Below, in pieces: positions 59,561-64,000 of a DNA stretch of 64,000 nucleotides (position 1 is the stretch's first letter; each line of letters starts with the position of its first letter). Location: contig JAFMOC010000426.1 in NCBI GenBank assembly GCA_019802505.1, positions 76,001-140,000 of the forward strand, read 5' to 3'. Under the pieces are notes generated by a model, which worked only from the letters and a program-made list of their open reading frames with translations, was not told the origin of the DNA and searched no databases. The translations under genes were made by a program, and so were the position numbers. The stretch comes from Corydoras sp. C115. Taxonomy: Eukaryota; Chordata; Actinopteri; Siluriformes; Callichthyidae.

Positions 59561-61832
59561 GTGTGTGATACAGCTGGTGCTGTGGAGTATGCAGGAATAC
59601 AGCTCAGTGTGTGAGCTTTGAAGGTTGAGCCCCTAACAGTTGGTGGGGGGGGGGGGGGGGGGTGTGAGGGGGTGACCAACAGCACACACCCTGCAGCCAC
59701 CTCCAGCTTAGCGCTCTCAGAGATCCGAACCCAGCTTTACAGGTCGTCTGTGCAGCGTAACAGGGACACACCTCCCCAAACCTGACAGCTACACGTCCTG
59801 ATCTTAATAAAGGATCCATCCATTATCTTCAGCTTTATCCTCCATTAGGGTCGCGGGGGGGGGGGGGGGGTTCCCCATGTCCATCCAAGGGAGAACGTTT
59901 CGGGCGCTGGGCAGATAGACCCAGGACAGGACGCCAATCTATCGCTGAACACACACTCACACACACACACACTCTATATGGGGAAATTTGGAGAACTCAA
60001 TTGACCTTGATCCATGTTTTTGGACTGTGGGAGGAAACCGGAGAACCCGGGGGAAACCCACACAGACACGGGGAGAACATTTAAACTCCACCCAGATGGG
60101 GATTCGAACCGGGAATCCCTAGTGCTGAGAGGAGAACATGCTAAACCACTAAGCCACCGTGCCGCCTTTAATAAAGGATGTTAATTATAAATGAAAGGTT
60201 AACACCAGCACACCGCCGTGATCACCTGACCATTAAGAGTCTGAACACTGGACCTTCAGGCTTTATCCTCCACCAGGGTCGCGTGTGTGCCCATCCAGGG
60301 GAGAACATTTCTGGTGCCAATCTATCGCTGGGCACACACTCACTCACACACTGTATGGGGCAATTTAGAGCATCCCATTCACCTTGAATCCATGTTTTTG
60401 AACTGTGGGAGGAAACCGGAGAACCCATAAGAAACCCATGCGGACACGGGGAGAACATGCAAACTTCGCGTTCTGGAAAGGAGAACATGCCAACCACTAA
60501 GCCACTGTGCCGCCCACACAACACTATACACTGTGTTTAATAATATTAAAACATTGTCATGCCAACACAAGGGTTCCGTCATAAAAACGAGCACCGGGAT
60601 AGGCTCCAGCACCCCCCAGGGTCTTAATGAGAATAATCAACATAAAGCTGAGCAAATGAATACATCATTTTTAGAAAGATTTTTAAAATGTTATAATTAA
60701 TTAATTGTTTCTCTGTGATAATGAAGCTGATTGGTTGTCAGGACTGCAGGACATCTCTGATCACAGGCTGTTAATTAGGTCCACGTATTAATTAGTGACA
60801 TCATTCCAGCATCATCAGATCAGAGGGATGTGTGAGGCTCTTTGTGAGGTTGACCTCAGTTCTGTCTGCAGACTGGGGGAGCTTTTTCTGGCGTGCAGGA
60901 CAGACAGACGGACGGACGAACGGACGGACAGACAGACGTTCCTGTCCAAACCTGCCGGTGGGTGGGGGGTGGGGGGGTGTACAGCGCATTAATAACCCCA
61001 AAATACCTTACACATGTTCCCAAAATAACCAGACGGGACAGTACCTGAGCCTCAGACCTAAATGGAACCATGTCTGCGGATTTGAGCCCACAGAACACGA
61101 CCTGTCCTCACACGTCCTCTGCGGAACAGTGCAGTCCGGTTCCGGGGTCTGGGCCGGAATCATGTGGACACGGTTTCTGGTGTGAAATAGAACGGTTCTG
61201 TTCGAAAGCCCATGGAACAACCTGGGAATGAATAGGAAGGCTGATCATATGGCGTGGTATATTTTACTGGGTCCCAAACTCATGTGGAGACATAGAACCA
61301 GAACCAGAACCAGAACCTGCACATCAGTACCGAGCATCATCCACCACCCTAATGACACCTGCTCTGTGGGGTCCTGATCATCAGAGAACATACCAAAGGG
61401 GACTTACAGAGTGTGAAGAGGAACAGAGGGACTACAGAATGGAACTGTAGAACTACAAACCCCATCAGTCTGAAAGAGAGAGAGAGAGAGAGAGAGAGAC
61501 AGAGGACACGGTCCATGGTTTTAAGTTCAAATTCAAGTTCTTTATTTCTGTCGCGCTTTTTACATCAGCACATCATCACAAAGCAGCTTTACAGAATGAA
61601 AAGCCTTTAAACCCCCAAAGAGCGAGCCGAAGAGACAGCGGCAAGACAAAACTCCCTGTTATGCAGTTATTTAAGGAAGAAACCTTGTGAGGACCGAGAC
61701 TCGGTGGGGGACTCATCCTCCTTGAGCAACAACAGTGTAGGACATGTAGAAACGAGGAGCTTCTGTTAATTAAATCTATTTGTCTGTTGATCAGCTGAAT
61801 GTATTCACCATGTACTAATGTGTGTGTGTGTG

Positions 61833-61890
<58 letters not shown>

Positions 61891-62061
61891 AGATTCTCGC
61901 GGTCGGACGAGCTCTCGCGTCACCGGCGCTCTCACTCTGGAGTGAAGCCGTACGAGTGTCATGTCTGTGAGAAGAAATTTGCCCGCAGCGATCACCTGTC
62001 CAAACACATCAAAGTCCATCGCTTTCCACGAAGCAGCAGGACGGCACGCTCCTCACACTGA
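54833..62061 (+). CDS. klf15: Kruppel-like factor 15
   Basis: Coding exons are 54833-55971 and 61893-62061, giving 435 residues (human, from memory, 416). The N terminus MVDHLPFDEETF matches KLF15, as do the serine-rich LPSPFSEDELSDSSSS region, the acidic activation motif TLDEIEEFLEENM and the KLF15-specific block AQLLVNIQGQTFALVPQV. Three C2H2 zinc fingers lie at about residues 342-364, 372-394 and 402-422, joined by the TGEKPF and SGVKPY linkers. The intron splits finger 2 between the Trp-Arg and Phe of its helix. KLF15 is a nuclear factor that binds GC or CACCC boxes and controls gluconeogenic, amino-acid and muscle metabolic genes. The start was set at the first ATG in the exon. The 5.9-kb intron is filled with SINEs and tandem repeats, and the last acceptor sits directly on a TG repeat. 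Confidence 0.95.
56010..56310 (+). mobile_element. tRNA-derived SINE in the klf15 intron
   Basis: Starts GGGCGGCACGCTGGCTTGGTGG about 40 bases after the exon donor and has an internal deletion in the TTTCCTCC region. C tract is eight bases. Confidence 0.8.
56912..57205 (+). mobile_element. tRNA-derived SINE in the klf15 intron, 3'-truncated
   Basis: Has A and B boxes and the body up to CCTTCTCCCCCGGATG, but the C tract and GGATGGA tail are missing. Confidence 0.8.
58002..58627. repeat. 11-bp minisatellite in the klf15 intron
   Basis: The unit is AGCGCTGTGAG with AACGCT, AGCACT and TGCGAG variants, about 57 copies without a phase break. A variant block (GATCGCTGCGAGAGCGCTGC) occurs at 58093 and again at 58368, exactly 275 bases or 25 units apart, which indicates a block duplication. 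Long open frames across it translate to an 11-residue repeat in several frames and are not genes. Confidence 0.95.
58696..58995. repeat. TG-rich microsatellite cluster in the klf15 intron
   Basis: About 300 bases of TG repeat with recurring GAGTGCATGTGAGTTTG interruptions, so it behaves partly as a higher-order repeat. Confidence 0.85.
59510..59566. repeat. (TG)n microsatellite in the klf15 intron
   Basis: Near-pure TG repeat; a G run of about 18 bases lies at 59644-59661. Confidence 0.85.
59815..60168 (-). mobile_element. tRNA-derived SINE in the klf15 intron
   Basis: Full-length inverted copy flanked by TTAATAAAGGAT on both sides, a perfect 12-base duplication. G run of 14-15 bases at the variable tract. 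Confidence 0.87.
60255..60517 (-). mobile_element. tRNA-derived SINE, diverged copy
   Basis: Inverted, internally deleted copy with a recognisable A-box complement (CACTAAGCCACTGTGCCGCC). It lies only about 90 bases from the full copy at 59815. Confidence 0.75.
61258..61465 (-). repeat. Unclassified interspersed repeat B, inverted copy
   Basis: Contains ATCAGAGAACATACCAAAGG and CCTAATGACACCTGCTCTG, the complement of the motifs in the copies at 12015 and 34113. Confidence 0.6.
61530..61745 (-). repeat. Interspersed repeat, copy B (inverted)
   Basis: Includes AAGGAAGAAACCTTGTGAGG and GGGGGACTCATCCTCCTTGA, the complement of the copy at 3398-3615. Confidence 0.65.
61820..61889. repeat. (TG)n microsatellite at the klf15 last-exon acceptor
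   Basis: About 70 bases of TG, one CG interruption, end in TCAG at 61889-61892, directly before the exon encoding zinc fingers 2 and 3. No separate polypyrimidine tract lies between. Confidence 0.92.
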
Positions 62062-62111
62062 CCTCACGTAACCCCTGACGCCAGGGGCCTGGAGAGAGCG
62101 AGCGAGCGAGC

Positions 62112-62142
<31 letters not shown>

Positions 62143-62692
62143 GGTTCGATATCATGGAAATGGTGACTGAGTGAAAAGGAGCCGGGATCTAAAGAGGGAC
62201 GAGGACATGACGGCGTCCGATCAGCGAGCGAGCGTCTGCCGGGGCTCTGCGCGCACCGTGATGAATGACCGGGATAGGCCGAGCCGGCGCGCCGTACCGG
62301 ACGCGTCCTGCGGGGGGCCTGCAGATCATGTAGATTGTATTTTGCGAGTTTTAACGTTTTCTATTTTACAAAGTATTTTTTCACCGTGGATTCGTGACCT
62401 CTTTGTGAAAGGACACGTCTGCAGCTCGTCTCGCGTCCACCCCGGCCGAGACCTAGTTCTGCTGAACCGGCCGGCGCCTCGGAACTCGACGACTGAGAAC
62501 CACGAGAACCAAGAACTCTGCTGCTCTGACCAACATCAGTTCCCTTTCAGTTTAAACTGTGATCAGATTAACATAAGTATTTTTTTAAAGTCTCTGTCCA
62601 CCTGTCAGGGGCACACACACACACACACACACGCACACACACACACACACGCACGCACACGCACACACACACACACGCACACACACACACAT

Positions 62693-62727
<35 letters not shown>

Positions 62728-62775
62728 TCCCACTCTCAGTTTCCAGAATCTGGAATAAAACCAGAGCACAAGTGG
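62062..62775 (+). other. klf15 3' UTR
   Basis: The stretch begins after the TGA at 62059-62061 and includes a GA repeat (about 62096-62142) and a CA repeat (62608-62724). A canonical AATAAA at 62754-62759 would give a 3' UTR of roughly 0.7 kb. Confidence 0.5.
62754..62759 (+). terminator. Candidate klf15 polyadenylation signal (AATAAA)
   Basis: The first canonical hexamer downstream of the klf15 stop codon, about 690 bases away, right after the CA repeat. Confidence 0.45.
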
Positions 62776-64000
62776 GGAGAACATGCAAACTCACAGAAAG
62801 AACCCTATATTCCCTGGGTGGGAATCAAATCTACGGCGTTAGCACGGTGACGTGGTCACACTAAACACTGCCACATCTAGAGGGCGCACACTTGGAAATG
62901 TGAACAAGATTGCAAATGATAAGCTGCGACGGAACCCTGCTGCCGGGTCGGTGTAAAAGAGGAGGGTACCACTGCCTGGGGGGGGGGGGGGTCAGTGAAT
63001 CAGTATTTGGTGTGCGGTTCTTTATAACTCTGGGTCTCTGGATGATCAGAGGGAACCTGGTCTGTCTTCCATGGTTCTGGACCCAGCGGAACGGTGCTAC
63101 CGCGCTCCGGCTGCAGGTTCGATGCTGGAGGGAGGTTCCTGAACCACGGACACACCCCGCCGACGGACAGCCTCACTGCTGCTATTAGAGCGGCACGCTG
63201 AATGTCCTCCCGCTGCAGTGTGCAGAACCCGAGGACAGGTTCCGTCACTTCGTTTTAAAGGTCCAGAAAGGCGTCAAGTGAATAACAGAGACCTCTGAGA
63301 CACTGGATGTGGACAGAAGTATTGGGACACCCCGCCGACCGTTCTCACAGGACAGAACCCAGAGAACCCAGTCCAGAAAGAACAAAGACAGAACCGGACC
63401 TCCCATCGACTCCAGAACGTCCCCAAACTGCTGTCAGAGTTCAGAGCAGGCAGCAGTGACCTCACTCTCCATTTAACCTTGATGTCCGAGACAAACTCAG
63501 GTTACAAGAGGCGTCTGATTCTTTTTGGTTCACAGTGTTTTAAAACTTTATCAACATGAAGCACTTAAACCCCGAGATGTCTGAATGAATGAATGAATGA
63601 ATGTTCCGTTGGAATAGGGAGCAGTCCTCCCTGGTGCTTACGTTGAGAACGCCAACGATGAGAACGGTGGAGGACCCAGAAAACCCCAGCATGTGCGGTC
63701 ACATGACCCTCTGCCTCTTTGAGGTCAAACAGCCAATAAACCTACAGTACAAAGCTCACTGTGATTTATGTGAACCCCCTCAGTCAGATAAACACAGACA
63801 AATCCACAATTGGTATGTTCTCCACGCTCTCAGGATGGTGCCGTCGGGTCGGAGGGTTCTGCGGGTGTTCTGTGTAGGTTCTGGTGTATTTGACATGGAC
63901 GTGGTTCCGATTGGATGAGATGTTTGAAGCGAGCTGTGATTGGATGAGATCTGATGGAATAATCTGCAGTTCAATGTAAACATTGTACATAAAAGCTAAA
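62776..64000. other. Region downstream of klf15, no gene seen
   Basis: The stretch holds a short SINE-like remnant (GGGGAGAACATGCAAACTCAC near 62773), a G run at 62979-62990, (GAAT)n at 63586-63602 and a local direct repeat GATTGGATGAGAT near 63910-63950. Open frames are short and lack motifs. Confidence 0.45.

Noticed and set aside
1..64000. Search for CRISPR arrays, prokaryotic operons or an integrated virus.
   Set aside because: Repeats are contiguous minisatellites or dispersed SINEs without spacer structure, and no bacterial or viral gene cluster was seen.

Overview
This window reads as teleost fish nuclear DNA. Its genes are split into many short exons with GT-AG introns. It is rich in CA/TG and GA microsatellites and carries at least fifteen copies of a tRNA-derived SINE with intact Pol III A and B boxes. 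The five protein genes I can support are all vertebrate orthologs, recognised from their translated exons. Placing the fish within an order is not possible from the sequence alone.

Layout, left to right. Positions 1-4.2 kb are repeats and GA-rich sequence, with one possible minus-strand first exon near position 231. From 4.2 to 7.8 kb lies ogfr (+, seven coding exons, 460 aa). From 9.3 to 22.8 kb lies col9a3 (+, 32 coding exons, about 674 aa), whose fifth intron holds a 1.7-kb minisatellite. From 26.8 down to 24.5 kb lies tcfl5 (-, six coding exons, 442 aa). From 48.4 down to 28.9 kb lies dido1 (-, about 15 exons, about 2,590 codons), with a CpG-rich 5' end and a 4.2-kb last coding exon. From about 52.9 to 62.8 kb lies klf15 (+, two coding exons, 435 aa), interrupted by a 5.9-kb repeat-filled intron. 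The last 1.2 kb shows no gene.

The block ogfr(+) - col9a3(+) - tcfl5(-) - dido1(-) has the same order and orientation as I recall for human 20q13.33, so this is an ancient conserved neighbourhood rather than a functional operon. The human KLF15 gene lies elsewhere (chromosome 3), so the dido1-klf15 junction marks a rearrangement between lineages. The genes act in different processes: growth-inhibitory opioid signalling (ogfr), cartilage matrix (col9a3), germline transcription (tcfl5), chromatin reading and RNA polymerase II (dido1), and metabolic or muscle transcription (klf15).

I did not find a new enzymatic or defence system. The unusual material is structural: four tandem-repeat arrays inside introns (17-bp, 21-bp, 11-bp and a roughly 200-300-bp AT-rich unit); a young SINE family with a length-variable C tract; simple repeats sitting directly on 3' splice sites of three genes; a GC-AG intron in dido1; and two exons (dido1 exon 6, col9a3 exon 10) that each appear to be one base out of frame, which may be real or assembly error.
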